Source: Undaria pinnatifida (Eukaryota > Sar > Phaeophyceae > Laminariales > Alariaceae). From it: 64,000 nucleotides of DNA. The DNA lies in NCBI GenBank assembly GCA_012845835.1, contig JABAKD010000012.1, forward strand, positions 1,698,620 through 1,762,619, in the 5' to 3' direction. Below are positions 35,701 through 44,275 of this stretch, one piece after another. Made by a program: the position numbers and the translations under genes. The notes below the pieces were generated by a model. The model was given only the letters and a program-made list of their open reading frames with translations. It was not told where the DNA came from and ran no database searches. Numbering within the stretch: position 1 is the stretch's first letter; each line of letters starts with the position of its first letter.

Positions 35701-38700
35701 CGGTTTTTAGTTGGGGAGGGGCGTATTCATTTGTTGCTTGCCTTAGTCATTTGACCATTGACCACGCATGCCTTTCGAGATGGGGCACCGTTTCTACTCC
35801 TTATGGAGACGCCTCCATCGTTTGGGCGCTCATTACGCTTCTTCCGTATTTTATGTAGAAACTGCTTTGATTTACTATCCCCGTCCTGTTTCGTCGTCTG
35901 TGGCCACCATCTATCTCCTTGTACAACGATCGTTTTCTCGCTACTCTCTAGTCTGTCAAACTTTTCCATGTCACATTCGTCTAATTTCCTCATCTCCTCT
36001 AACACACCCCGTTCCTCCTTGTATATTTCACATTCTAATACTATGTGAGTCCAACTCTCTATAGTTGTGCCACACGGGCACCCATGTGTATCCATGTCCT
36101 CCTCCTCGTTGAGTTGGGGCGGGGGGGGGCACTTAGTTGTTGCTTGCCTTAGTCATTTGACCATTGACCGCGCATGCCTTTCGAGATGGGGCACCGCTCC
36201 TACTCCTAATAGAGACGCCTCCAACGTGTGGGCGCTCATTACGCTTCTTCCATATATGACATAGAAACTATTTGCTTATCCTACCCCGTCCTGTTTCGCG
36301 GTCTGCGGCCATCTATCTCCTAGGATAGCGATCGTTTTCTCGCTACTCTCTAGTCTACCAAACTCTTCCATGCGACATACGTCCAATTTCCTCACTCCTT
36401 CCTCTAGCGCATCCCGTTCCTCCTTGTATATTTTACGTTTCTCCTGCTATGTGAGTCTTACTCTCTCTTGTTATGCCACACGGGCACATACTTGTAGCCA
36501 CGTCCTCCTCCCTATTGCTGGTATATCTACTTCTTCTTTCTGGTGGGTCCTTGTCCCCTACACAAAATCGCAGTTTCAGCTTTTTCGCGTGGTCCATTGG
36601 ACCGTGCAGATACGTTTTCATTCCAATATATTCTCTCAACCCCCCGTATGTCTCTTAGTGCTTCTACTCTTTCACCTTATTTCTTATCGCTAGCCTTTCC
36701 CTTTCTTCTATTATTTCTTTTGCTTCTGCCTTGTACTCGCCAAACTTCTCTATATAAAGTACCTCCTCTTGGTCTCCCCCTAAATTCTTCCATATTTTCT
36801 CGACTACGTTATCCCACCTTATTCCAGCTTGCCCTTTTGTTGTTTTCTCCCATACAGCCCTATCAATTATGGCTGGCAACCTCGTTTCTGGCATATTCTG
36901 TACTTTATACTGCCATTTCAACTCTCACGTCTCTATTTGCTTGGAGTGGGTACATTCCTAGTTCTGCTCTTGGTACGGTATTACTCGTTGTACGTGAGCA
37001 TCCTAGTACCTTAGCTGCTATCAGTTTGACTGTTTGCAGTTTTACGAACTTGGCGTTCCCTTCCCATACTTTTCCTGCATACTCAACTTTGGTACTACCA
37101 AATTCATCGGAATGCATCTTTTAATCCTAGTATCAAGGTGCGTCTGTTAGGATCGCATCCATCTTGCCTACTTGTAATTTACCCTTTCCTGTTGCTTTCG
37201 CAATGTGTGCATCCCAAGATCAGTCCTTTGAGATCTCTACGCCAAGGTACGTATACTTGTCTACGATCGGTAGTGCAACGTCTCCCCACTTCAATTCGAA
37301 ATTTACCGGATTCACCTTATCTTCGTTGCATACAACTACTGCGCATTTCTTCACGTTCGCTGTCACGCTCCATTTCCTAGTGTACTCTAGTGCTTCCTCA
37401 ATCTGTTTCTGCAATCCTTCGGGTATTTCTGATATCCTCACGAAATCATCCGCAAACATGTACCCCGACACTGTATCTTCCCCCATCGTGGCTCCTTGCT
37501 TTGCTGCTTCGACTGCTACCATCATGTCATGAGTATATACCTTGAATAGATTGGGTGATAGTGTACATCCCTGTGCAACTCCTTGTAAAATATCAACATA
37601 TTTGGATATTTAGTTGGGGGCGGCAGTGGATAGTTGAGGTTAAAGTGCAGCTTATCTACTAGATATTGATGGCGGTGGATGAACATTTCTGTCTTTGCCC
37701 GAGGTGAACAATACGTTACTCTAAAATACTGCTAAGTGGCTGTTTTTTAATAGTTATCGACGTTGTAGCATACTGCGCTGCACAGTATCGGAGGCTAAAG
37801 GTAATGCCTGGTATCAAGTATTTACCAGAACCTCATTTGTATTGCGAATCACTGCGAGATGCCTTGCTGGCCTCTGAGTAGTGCAGCATCGCTGTTGTCA
37901 CGATTGGGGCTGATTGGGCCTGCTTCCCACCTGCAAACCCATTTCCTTGTGACCCAGCCGATTTTCATAATTCGAGCTTGATAGGCCTATGTTTTCGTCC
38001 GCCTATTCTCTTTTTCGAGCGTAAACAAGCCCAAAAGTTTTTTTTTGTTTTTTAAAGGCGGAAATTTGACCAGAGCCTTTTTTTTTTGTTCGGCCAAAAA
38101 TCTGGGAAAAGCGAACCTACAGAGGCTCAGCCTAGACGTCGCATAAGAAAACTTCACCGAAAGGTGAACACTACCAGTAGTACCCTGCGGGCACCCGCCA
38201 GAAACGGGTACCCGCCAAGTTTTAGAACCCGGACCCTTCCCTACCCTGCGGGAAAAGCCATGTTGACGGGTACCCGGCATTTCATTTGGAGTTATTTCTC
38301 CCTGTTTCAGTGCCACGATAATGACAATTGCTATTAAGATATTGTGCGTACAGCTATTACGAACAGGTTTGATTGTTGATCCGATGCGTAAGCGGCCTGT
38401 CCTTGCTTTCTCGTGTATTACTCCATTTTTGCACGGGCGTGTCATTGTCGGTTTGAATGCGCGAAAACCAATAAACAAGCACTATGGGAGCGATGGTTCA
38501 CGGTATCTTCCTGTGCTTGGTCAAGGACGCCTGCCTGCCTCACCCTTTGATCTTCGCCTGACAGTGCCGGCGAACGGTACGTTTCGTTGTCTGTGACACA
38601 CATGTCGAAGTTGTCCCACACGAGACTGTTGGGCGGCCTTTTCTTGTCTGGTGCCGTTGAGCCCCCGCCGCGCATCCCGCTTACCACCATTGGTTGCCGG

Positions 38701-41700
38701 ACCAGCACCAACGTTTGCTTTCTTGTGCGCGGGAACGGTTCCCCTGGGGTGGGGGCGCAATCCTCGCGCACTGGTTGTAGCTGAGCCTGCATGACTCGAA
38801 CCACCTGCAGTGGGCTTCGAAAATCCCTCTGGCGGTGGTACCTCTTCCACGATGTCATCTCCATCTTCATCGTGGCAAGCTCTACTGCTGCTGGTGTGGG
38901 AACGAGAGCCTGCATAGCCTTCACTATCGTTGCTGCTGTCCTCGTTGGTCTTGCAGGCGCTTGGTGCGGGGTCCTTCGAATTTTCGGCGGGACGTCTAGC
39001 AAGATTGCCCTCCGCCGTCGATTCGTTTTGCCGAGAGGCAATGGCAGAACCTTCGCCGCAGAGATGGACCGTGCTCGTCTGCTGGCTCATTGTGCCTAGC
39101 CGGGGCCATGCAACGATAATGCAGTATGTGTATCCCGTGTGACGAGATACGTGTGTGTGGTTTTTACGGTTTTTTCATGGCTTCCTAGATATACTGTATG
39201 GGCATAGTGAACCAGGAGTGCGGGTTACCCGCAGTTACCCGAAAACCCGCGGGTACCCGGGTATCCGGTTATCGACGACGCAACTACCCGCAGGCTCCGA
39301 AAACCCGCGGATTTTGAGCTCGGACCCTACCCGTCAAACGGGTAGGGCCCGCCCGGGTATACCCGCCGAGTACCCGGGTAATTGAAATCAGGGTCCTACC
39401 TTTAGACTCCCTTTTATTGTACTCCTTTTGGTCCTGTTATGATAGCAGTGGATCTCCATAGTAGCGGTTGCTCCGGACATGCGGAGGAACAAGTAACCGA
39501 AAATAAGTCGTTTGTCGTAGATATATCCCCCCCCCATAAAAATGGTTTGGGAAGTTGTGTTTCGTTGAACACACAGCGGGTCATGTCCATGATGGTACAC
39601 GCCCGTCTCGTTCCGGTATGGCGTTTTGCTGTGATTTGTCGAGAATTAGCATTGCTGACGATTTCCAGTGGTTTTGCAGTGGTCAGCACGAAAGCTGCTG
39701 GAGGAGGTGTACTCTCCCTTATTTTCAGGAGCTGGATGTCGCGCCCGTTGTCTGAAAGGATTACCAGATATTGGACGAACTTGCAGAGGATATATATGAA
39801 GCGTGTCACTCTTCTTCTCCATGAAATGAACTGCTTTCGGTCTTCTGTAATCAGATTGTATTGTTAGAAGCTAGATGTTGCACCTGTGGTCCAAAAGGAA
39901 TAACTAGATCTTGGACGAACTTGCGGAGGATATCCAGCGTTTCACTCTTATTTTCAGTGAAGTTTACTGTTTTCAGTCTGCTGTAACGGTCAGTTTGTTT
40001 TGGCCATTTAGGCGTAGGCGCCAATCGCCTTGGGTGTTGCGGACCCTAGCAGGTCAGCGCTCACGAGCAAGAGGTTCAATAATAGCGTCAGGGCGCGATG
40101 TCTTGGGGTGATTGTGGTGAATGTATTTGTTGATTTCGCAGGTGACACTGTTTCTTCAAGGAGGCATGCTGCCTTTTGTCCGCTGTGATGGTCGGTATCT
40201 TTAGCGATGTAAGCGTAGCCTCCAATATATCTCTTTTCTCCAATACCACAAGTGTTTTTCACGGACGCTTGGTGCCACCTTTGCATCTCGTATTACAGAA
40301 AAATAACCCCGATATGCACCAGTCGTTCATTCAATGTATGTGTTGGGTTTCAATTTAAGCCGGTTGCCGAACGTTTATGCCGTAGTGGTAACGCTGGCCG
40401 CGGCACGCGCAACCTGCGGGGCATTGTGCTCCGTAAGGGTGGCATTGGCAAGGGCGAGAACATGGCGTGTGCACCACAGTCTATTAATAACAAAAACTGC
40501 CCTTGAACGAACGCGCGGGTTGGCCGGCTGGTTTATGACGTCACAGGTGCGGTGTGCGTGGAGGCGTCGCTCTCTGTCTGGGGACGTCGTTGCAGATTGC
40601 TCCTTCGAAGGACTTACCTGCCAAGGCTGACAACATGGTATGTCGGGGCCACCGTGGTCCGAGGATCATGCCAGTTGTTTTCCGTGGTTTCTTGCACTTG
40701 TTTCTGGCGTTTTAGTGCACACACGGCGGGCCACAGCGTTTGCAACGCACGATATACACAAAAGCCTATATATTCCCCTGTTTTTCTGACGATAATTGGT
40801 CCTGATTACAGCGTTCCCTCGAAATTGTGTGGGGGTGACATAATTATTTGTCTTCCTGTTCGCTGGAGACGATATTTTGTTGAACGGTTCGACTCTTTCG
40901 GGAATTTTCCCGTCCCCGCGCTTCTGTCGGCAACAGGCGATTGTCAATCTGCAGAAAACCCCGAAAGATGCTCGAGCCGAGATCGTCATCCACGCCAAAA
41001 TCGACGCGGTGATGCGCTGCGTGATGCAGGAGTTGGGCGTCGCTATCCCGGTGCGTGATACAAAAAAAGAGTCAACGCTTTGCCTTTGAACAGCATGGCC
41101 ATGCCGTTGCGATTTTCCAAGTCTGACGGCGCCAAGATATAGGGAACTCCTTTTTAGGTGGCTGAAGACGCTTGCTACGGGGTAGAGGTGTACCATTTAC
41201 TGGCTGAGGCTCCTCTCAGCCAAAAACTTGTTTAGTGAAGAATCTCGTACGGCAAGGACCCCGGAGTCACGTTCGCGCCTGGAAAAAGCATATCGACGGT
41301 GCAAACCAAGCCAAACATGTGTGTTGTTGGAACAGGTTTTCCGACGAGTTGAGACGCTGGTGGTGAGCCACACGTCCTGCCGAAGCGACAAGGGGCCGCG
41401 GTGGCGGTGGACGATCGCTGTCGGGGATGCCGCGGATGGCGCGCGCTGTGGCTTCGTGGAGTCCATGGTGGTGTCCTTTCCTGGTACCAAACTTGCCGAG
41501 GCACGGGTGACCAGGTGAAGAATCAAGAGTAACTTGCGCCCATGCGCTCCGCGACAGTTGATGTTCGAGTCATCCCTCTATAGTGCTGTGGGGTTTGCAC
41601 TTTTTGGGGCGAACGTATCCCTCTATAGCGCGGGAGGGGTTGCAGTTTTTCGGTTAACTAATGTCTCTGGGAATGTTACGGTTGAGCTCTAGTGTGGCAC

Positions 41701-43040
41701 TATCGGTTAGTATGATAATTTTACGGGTGCACTTGCTTGAGGACTACAAGTAGCGAATACAAATGTTGGTCGGGTTGGGCGAGCTGATGTCTTCCAAGCC
41801 ATGCTTCGGATGATGGTGATATTGAGGAGGCTCCTCACGTTATGAGCTCAGGGAGTTCTGCTGCACCCCTGTTAATATCATGGGACGCCTGTACGGGCTA
41901 CGGCAGAAGGGATCCCCGCTTGAGAAGGTCCAAACCACACCCAACATCCGAGGGGACAGCGAAAGGGCAACCGGATAAACAGTCCCACGGCCTAGATACT
42001 ATTAGGTTTACAACGGGTATGAATGGTAGGACTAATGTGGTACCTGGTGTAATGCCGGCGTGCGCTCATGCGCTCTGCAGCCATTGTTTCCATGCCTGGT
42101 GTTTGTGTTGGTGTGCGAGGGTTTTGCGGCTTTCGAAGTCCTTGGGCGAGGAGAAAGGTTGCTGCTGCTATACATGAGGGTTTATCACGGGTTGCGTCCA
42201 TCTCGCGGGTCGGATCGGGCCAGGGTGCGACCCGTAGTATTTGCAACCCACTTGACCCGCCCCATGGGATGTCGGACACTTCCTGACACGGCTCGACCCG
42301 ATTCGCCCCGCGAGGTTTTGAAGGCCTCGTGACCCGACCCACGGGCCGGGTGATGACAAGCCCTGCTCCGTATAAAAATCACTTTTTTCGACGTTTTCTC
42401 CTCTCAAGTACCCAAAATTTTCAACACCAAAAAGCCCGATCGAAACTATCAAGATGTGTGCGACCTTTTCGACCTTCCAGTGTGAGTACTATTAATATGA
42501 TACCATGTTGTGCACGTTTGGTACAACTCCGTAGAAGTGTAGTGCGGAACGTGGGATAACTAGCCCCTAAAAAGCCGGCAACCCGCGTTGTTTGGTGTGA
42601 TCGACGCTGTAATCGTCAAGTTATTTCGTCAATAGTCCCCTCTCAAGCGCCAAAGGTGCTAATGAAGTCTTCTCCCTCCTGCGTTTGCTCTCCATGCTCG
42701 TGGTTCCCCACAAGCACGGAACGCTCACTGTCGACCGCTTCTTCTTGTCTTGGCTTTCCCTGCACGCCGTTATCGCAGCGGACCGTTTCGGGTGTCCAGA
42801 GCCACTAGCCGCCCCGAAGCGCCACGCGATAACCCTTCTGGGGAGGCCGAGGCTGGCGGAGAAGATGGGAGCAGTTTCATTCTTACCGCAGTGCTCAGAC
42901 TGTGCTTTGTGGCAGCGCCGGGCTACCCTGCTCCTGAACCGCAGTCGGTGGAATACCGCATGAACCTGTCGAAGAGCGAGGGTTCGCAAGAAGTGCCGGT
43001 GTTTCTAGGACAGGTTGACTACAATGATAGCAGCGAGTAG
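23448..43040 (+). CDS. SIRT6/SRT1-type class IV sirtuin, eight exons
   Basis: NAD+-dependent protein deacylase/ADP-ribosyltransferase family; SIRT6-type members act on nuclear chromatin. Eight exons join in frame through GT-AG introns with phases 1, 1, 1, 2, 0, 0, 2. Signatures in order: GAGLSTAAG and GIPDFRG (NAD binding), SQNVDGLHLRSG, catalytic His in ELHGN, two zinc CxxC pairs (CSGC, CPHC), [14 protein letters not shown] and [10 protein letters not shown]. The GIPREK, LDWED and NLQKTPKD wording and the C-terminal extension resemble plant SRT1 more than SIRT7. Introns 1 and 4 are 6.8 and 7.4 kb and full of transposon debris. Start uncertain: ATG at 23448 is in frame but gives an N-terminus unlike the family. 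The stop at 43038-43040 is the first in exon 8, and further exons are possible. All core motifs are intact, so the gene is probably functional. Confidence 0.85.
24675..26570. repeat. Repeat blocks J, left set (intron 1)
   Basis: Four blocks recur in the region: d (24675-24890 and 25865-26085, GGATCCCG.CCGAGC and GGTGCATGGAA); a (24930-25050, CTCTCCCGCCCGCTG); b (25400-25860, TGTGTGGTTGGTGCA, CCCATCCCGAAGGGGAA); c (26130-26570, GACGAAGCACGTCGCAAT, TCGGTAGGCAAACG). Blocks c, a and b recur at 28780-29990 in the order c-a-b. No coding. Confidence 0.65.
27038..27490 (-). pseudogene. Ty1/copia RNase H remnant
   Basis: Two - strand pieces. 27490-27296 reads [20 protein letters not shown], the start of the copia RNase H domain. 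27274-27038 reads [16 protein letters not shown], then [13 protein letters not shown], the family's C-terminal signature. A frame break lies between them, and integrase, RT and LTRs were not found nearby, so it is a decayed fragment inside sirtuin intron 1, opposite to the gene. Confidence 0.85.
27620..28690. repeat. ~1.07-kb foldback palindrome (intron 1)
   Basis: Left arm 27628-28150 is the imperfect reverse complement of 28195-28690, with centre near 28177. Examples: TCGACAGATTCTAGTCGAAC (27630) against GTTCGACTAGAATCTGTCGA (28650); GAACGGTGGGATATTCGAAA against the central GAATACCCCACCGTTC. The left arm carries a ~55-bp tandem duplication (27780-27875). A transcript could fold into a ~500-bp hairpin. 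Confidence 0.85.
28780..29990. repeat. Repeat blocks J, right set (intron 1)
   Basis: Block c (28780-29310) carries element B copy 2; then a (29335-29460) and b (29465-29990), each a diverged direct copy of the left set. Confidence 0.65.
28934..29017 (-). mobile_element. Element B copy 2
   Basis: 84 bp, from TTAGCCCCTTCAGAGCCCCC to a TTAA end (GAAAGGATTAA). The surrounding block c has a counterpart at 26130-26570 without it, so this is an insertion relative to that copy. The left TTAA has mutated to TTAG. Confidence 0.75.
30066..30470. repeat. (AACCC)n pentamer array
   Basis: About eighty AACCC units, almost perfect to 30300 and then interrupted (AAAAC, AATTC, AATCC). The opposite strand is (GGGTT)n, with one G3 run per 5 bases. 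It lies inside intron 1 and ends ~50 bp before exon 2. Open frames over it are artefacts. Confidence 0.97.
30521..30694 (+). CDS. Sirtuin exon 2
   Basis: Acceptor GCCGCGACAG at 30511-30520; the exon codes [23 protein letters not shown] and SQNVD; donor GATG|GTGAGA. Phase 1 in and out, 174 bp. It joins exon 1 to restore GIPDFRG. An (AACCC)n tract ends ~50 bp upstream. Confidence 0.92.
30778..30812. repeat. (GTT)n microsatellite
   Basis: About ten GTT units ~85 bp after exon 2, in intron 2. No repeat H follows. Confidence 0.95.
31075..31200. repeat. ~40-bp tandem repeat (intron 2)
   Basis: GGAAGCCACACGG recurs four times with variable TATATAC-containing spacers. Confidence 0.7.
31903..32040 (+). 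CDS. Sirtuin exon 3 (catalytic His, first zinc pair)
   Basis: Codes [19 protein letters not shown] with the catalytic histidine, then EVCSGC (first zinc CxxC) and GFQKT. Acceptor ..CTACAG, donor ACAG|GTGCAC, phase 1 to 1, 138 bp. A 245-codon antisense frame overlaps this exon and is rejected. Confidence 0.92.
32200..32715. repeat. ~90-120-bp minisatellite (intron 3)
   Basis: Five or six diverged units of GTCCTGGAGTGC.GCC, GAAGT..GTGCACCTTC, GTAGGCTACTGC and a CACG..(T)n-rich part. Non-coding. Confidence 0.65.
33033..33132 (+). CDS. Sirtuin exon 4 (second zinc pair, LDWED)
   Basis: Acceptor TTCTGTGTCTAG; codes [10 protein letters not shown] (second zinc CxxC) and [19 protein letters not shown]; donor AAAAG|GTGGGT. 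Enters in phase 1, leaves in phase 2, 100 bp. Confidence 0.9.
33133..34680. other. Intron 4, proximal part, unassigned
   Basis: An ~85-bp segment near 33705-33800 (CCACAAGTGTTCTTCACAGA) has a diverged direct mate at 40235-40325. 34256-34390 holds a short imperfect duplication (GCACG.GG..AGCACGTTCTGC). The rest is unrecognised. Confidence 0.45.
34681..34805. repeat. 35-bp inverted repeat, 55-bp loop
   Basis: CTCGCCAACGTAGGCGTACA near 34681, continuing to AACTCAACTC, is matched by GAGTTGAGTTTTCAGTATAC, continuing through GCCTACGTTGGCGAG, to about 34805. Arms differ at one position; no terminator or gene context. Confidence 0.85.
34932..35242. mobile_element. 311-bp TIR element candidate (TA site)
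   Basis: Starts TA|CAGAGGGGTCAGG and ends with the reverse complement CGTACCCCTCTG|TA: a 9-bp perfect terminal inverted repeat with partial extension and a TA on both sides. AT-rich interior, no ORF. One copy only, so boundaries rest on symmetry. Confidence 0.45.
35395..35690. repeat. ~125-bp-arm hairpin repeat
   Basis: Left arm GGCGACGATCCTATAGCA... to ACATGGGACGAGGAGGAG is matched in reverse complement by CTCCTCCTCGTCCCATCT... to GCTATAGTATCGTCGCC. Shared core GGTAGCGGAATACGG and GGGCGCCAAA. The loop is ~30-40 bp. Possibly a foldback element. Confidence 0.85.
35705..37615 (-). pseudogene. 5'-truncated LINE with duplicated 3' end
   Basis: Read on the - strand from 37615: GVAQGC.LSPNLFK (RT), [10 protein letters not shown] (YADD-type box, ~37450), [11 protein letters not shown], then [34 protein letters not shown] and a terminal CPCGTT..S.THI..C zinc-knuckle-like motif (36090). 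The last part occurs twice: 36640-36110 (broken by several frame losses) and 36095-35727. Upstream RT and endonuclease are absent, consistent with 5' truncation. It is inside sirtuin intron 4, antisense to the gene. Confidence 0.8.
38156..39390 (-). mobile_element. Possible hAT-like element
   Basis: Ends are TAGTACCCTG (left) and, in reverse complement, TAGGACCCTG (right), each followed by dense GGGTACCCG/CCCGCGGGTA subterminal motifs (38180-38290 and 39215-39380). Between lies a - strand open frame. No 8-bp target duplication was found, so the call is tentative. Confidence 0.35.
38521..39090 (-). CDS. Hypothetical protein fragment, possibly element-encoded
   Basis: 189 codons from ATG at 39090, hydrophilic and Ser/Gly-rich, with an acidic patch ([17 protein letters not shown], residues ~75-91) and a basic tail. 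In the adjacent - strand frame the sequence continues as [18 protein letters not shown], whose SxVWDNF start faintly resembles a BED finger entry, but no CxxC follows. One frameshift or an intron would be needed. Codon choice is GC-rich. No function assigned. Confidence 0.3.
   Translation of the reverse strand: MSQQTSTVHLCGEGSAIASRQNESTAEGNLARRPAENSKDPAPSACKTNEDSSNDSEGYAGSRSHTSSSRACHDEDGDDIVEEVPPPEGFSKPTAGGSSHAGSATTSARGLRPHPRGTVPAHKKANVGAGPATNGGKRDARRGLNGTRQEKAAQQSRVGQLRHVCHRQRNVPFAGTVRRRSKGEAGRRP
39720..40000. repeat. ~140-bp tandem duplication (intron 4)
   Basis: 39730-39865 and 39870-40000 share ATCTTGGACGAACTTGC.GA, GGATAT..A.CG.GTTTCACT and CTTCTGTAATC.GAT-like blocks. Confidence 0.7.
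40547..40637 (+). CDS. Sirtuin exon 5 (LGTSLQI)
   Basis: Acceptor GACGTCACAG at 40546; codes [20 protein letters not shown] and DLPAKADNM; donor ATG|GTATGT. The phase (2 in, 0 out) fits exon 4 and exon 6. The residues before LCLGTS read GGVA where family members usually have ADVV or ADLS. The exon lies 7.4 kb from exon 4. Confidence 0.8.
40937..41050 (+). CDS. Sirtuin exon 6 (NLQKTPKD)
   Basis: Acceptor TCGGCAACAG; codes [20 protein letters not shown] and [18 protein letters not shown]; donor CCG|GTGCGT. Phase 0 in and out, 114 bp. It completes the Rossmann fold. Confidence 0.92.
41336..41514 (+). CDS. Sirtuin exon 7 (C-terminal extension)
   Basis: Acceptor TTGGAACAG; codes [14 protein letters not shown], then [10 protein letters not shown] and [11 protein letters not shown]; donor ACCAG|GTGAAG, phase 2. 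The order and spacing recall the Arabidopsis SRT1 extension after its IPPYVR (an INWTLRV stretch then a FIKSIEVSF stretch); this comparison is from memory. Confidence 0.75.
41563..41895. repeat. Diverged direct repeat, mate at 45768-46095
   Basis: Shares ATCCC.CTATAGTGC, GGGTTGCACTTTTT, GGTTGAGCTCT, GGAACTATCGGTT-type and GATGTCTTC.AAG blocks with 45768-46095, similar by eye over ~330 bp. It lies in sirtuin intron 7; the mate is beyond the gene. Confidence 0.6.
42200..42350. repeat. GACCCG/CGGGTC-rich segment (intron 7)
   Basis: Clustered GGGTCGGATCGGGCC, GACCCG.ATTCG and GACCCGACCCACGGGCC motifs in both orientations, reminiscent of subterminal repeats of DNA transposons. No ends found. Confidence 0.45.
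42779..43040 (+). CDS. Sirtuin exon 8 (terminal, provisional)
   Basis: Acceptor GTTATCGCAG; the phase fits exon 7 (AG + C gives Ser). Codes GPFRVSRAT, an acidic linker, [13 protein letters not shown] and EYRMNLSK, with stop at 43038-43040. GPFRVSRAT sits where SRT1 has QPFLMKRRT. An alternative donor (GGACAG|GTTGAC, 43013) would extend the gene to further exons. Confidence 0.6.
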
Positions 43041-43655
43041 CGATGGAGGTATCGGTTTTTTTAGGTCAGGTATATTATGCTAGCACCGAACAATCCAAAG
43101 ATCAGCGCTAGACGTATCGGTGTTTTTGTGGAGATATGGACTATGCTAGCCTCGAACCGTATGCATCGACGTATTTTGCGAACAAGCGGCGTTGGGGCGA
43201 CCATTGCTATGACGGATGGGGGCGCAGCTGATGTTGGCGATGTGCTTAGGAGAGGTGGGGTGCGCTAGGAAGTGAACCAACCATCTGGGGGTTAGAGACC
43301 AAGCGGCGTTGGGATTGAAGGAAGATTAGCCGGGCTGACCGTTGCTCTCGATAAACAGGGGCGCAGCTAGCAGCGTCGGAGAGTTTAGGAGAGATGGACT
43401 ATGCTTGTAGCGAGCCGTCTACGAGTCAACGATCAAGCGGCGTTGGGGTGAAAGGAACGGTAGTCGCGCGTCCTTGTTCTGACAATCGGAGGCACACCTG
43501 ATGGCGTCGGTATATGTAAGAGAGGTGGACTATGCTGGCAGTGAACAATCCAAAGCTTAGCGTGTAAGCAGCGTTGGAGTTAAAGTGCATTTCTTAATAG
43601 TCGCGTGGCCGTTGTGCTGACAAACGGGGGCGTATCTGATAATGGTCGGTGTCGT
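43041..43655. repeat. Degenerate tandem repeat after exon 8
   Basis: The AAGCGGCGTTGGG motif recurs near 43190, 43304 and 43438 (GCAGCGTTGGAG at 43569), spacing ~115-135 bp, with GAGGTGGACTATGCT, GGGGGCGCAGCTGATG and GTGAACAATCC.AAG blocks. The earliest unit resembles the last codons of exon 8, so the end of the coding sequence may sit in the first repeat unit. Confidence 0.6.
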
Positions 43656-43802
43656 CAGTGGGCGTCGCGGCCTTCGTCGGTGATCGAACAGCCTGCCGTG
43701 TAGAGAATGAAGGTTCCGACCCACGTGTTACCTACCGCCTCTAGTACTTGTATGCCCTGTGCCAATAGTAATATTGTACAGCTGATTGTTAATAGTAATA
43801 TT

Positions 43803-43890
43803 ATATAAATATTCTAAAAACGTCAGCTGTGAGGGTGCGACAATTTTTGAGTCGATACTCGTCTTTGCAAGCTGCGTAATACACCGGGCG
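43803..43890 (-). repeat. Repeat A, degenerate fragment
   Basis: Resembles the reverse complement of the A terminus (GTCAGCTGTGAGGGTGCGAC, GTCTTTGCAAGCTGCGTAAT). Confidence 0.45.
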
Positions 43891-44026
43891 CTCCTTTTTT
43901 GTAATTTTGTTCATTTGTTGTATAGCTTTTCGTTTGATTTGTTTTTTGTTACGCTGCCACTTTTGTGGCCTTTGTATTGCTAAAAATCGAGTACCAGGTA
44001 TGGCGTGGGTTTTATCGTCGTGCAGG

Positions 44027-44275
44027 CATTCAGCGCACGACAGCGCAAGCTACACGCAACAACCCTACACCTAATGCTTTGTCCGATGGTGTACCTGACG
44101 TGTCCTCTCCTCCAAGGATTTGTGAGTGTTCGGTTTATTTCGAGGAGGGTGGGCAGTTGATTCTGCTCCAGAATAAGGTTATTAGGTTTGGTCAACATTG
44201 GGGCGGGAGCACTCCGCTCACCGTTTCGCCAGATAAGCTCTCCGTTTTCGACGCGGCTGTTCTATTCCACGGTGT
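44027..44275 (+). CDS. Possible unassigned exon
   Basis: An acceptor-like CGTCGTGCAG precedes an open frame reading RICECSVYFEEGGQ, FGQHWGGSTPLTV and DKLSVFDAAVLFHG, with a possible donor CACG|GTGTTT near 44270. It reads like protein but I recognise no domain. It could be a further exon of the sirtuin or belong to another gene. Confidence 0.25.

Noticed and set aside
36543-37124. 193-codon + strand frame
   Set aside because: Antisense to the LINE coding region, which explains the lack of stops.
38147-38488. Extension of sirtuin coding into intron 4
   Set aside because: No sirtuin motif lies between exon 4 and exon 5, and phase and length already match family members without it.
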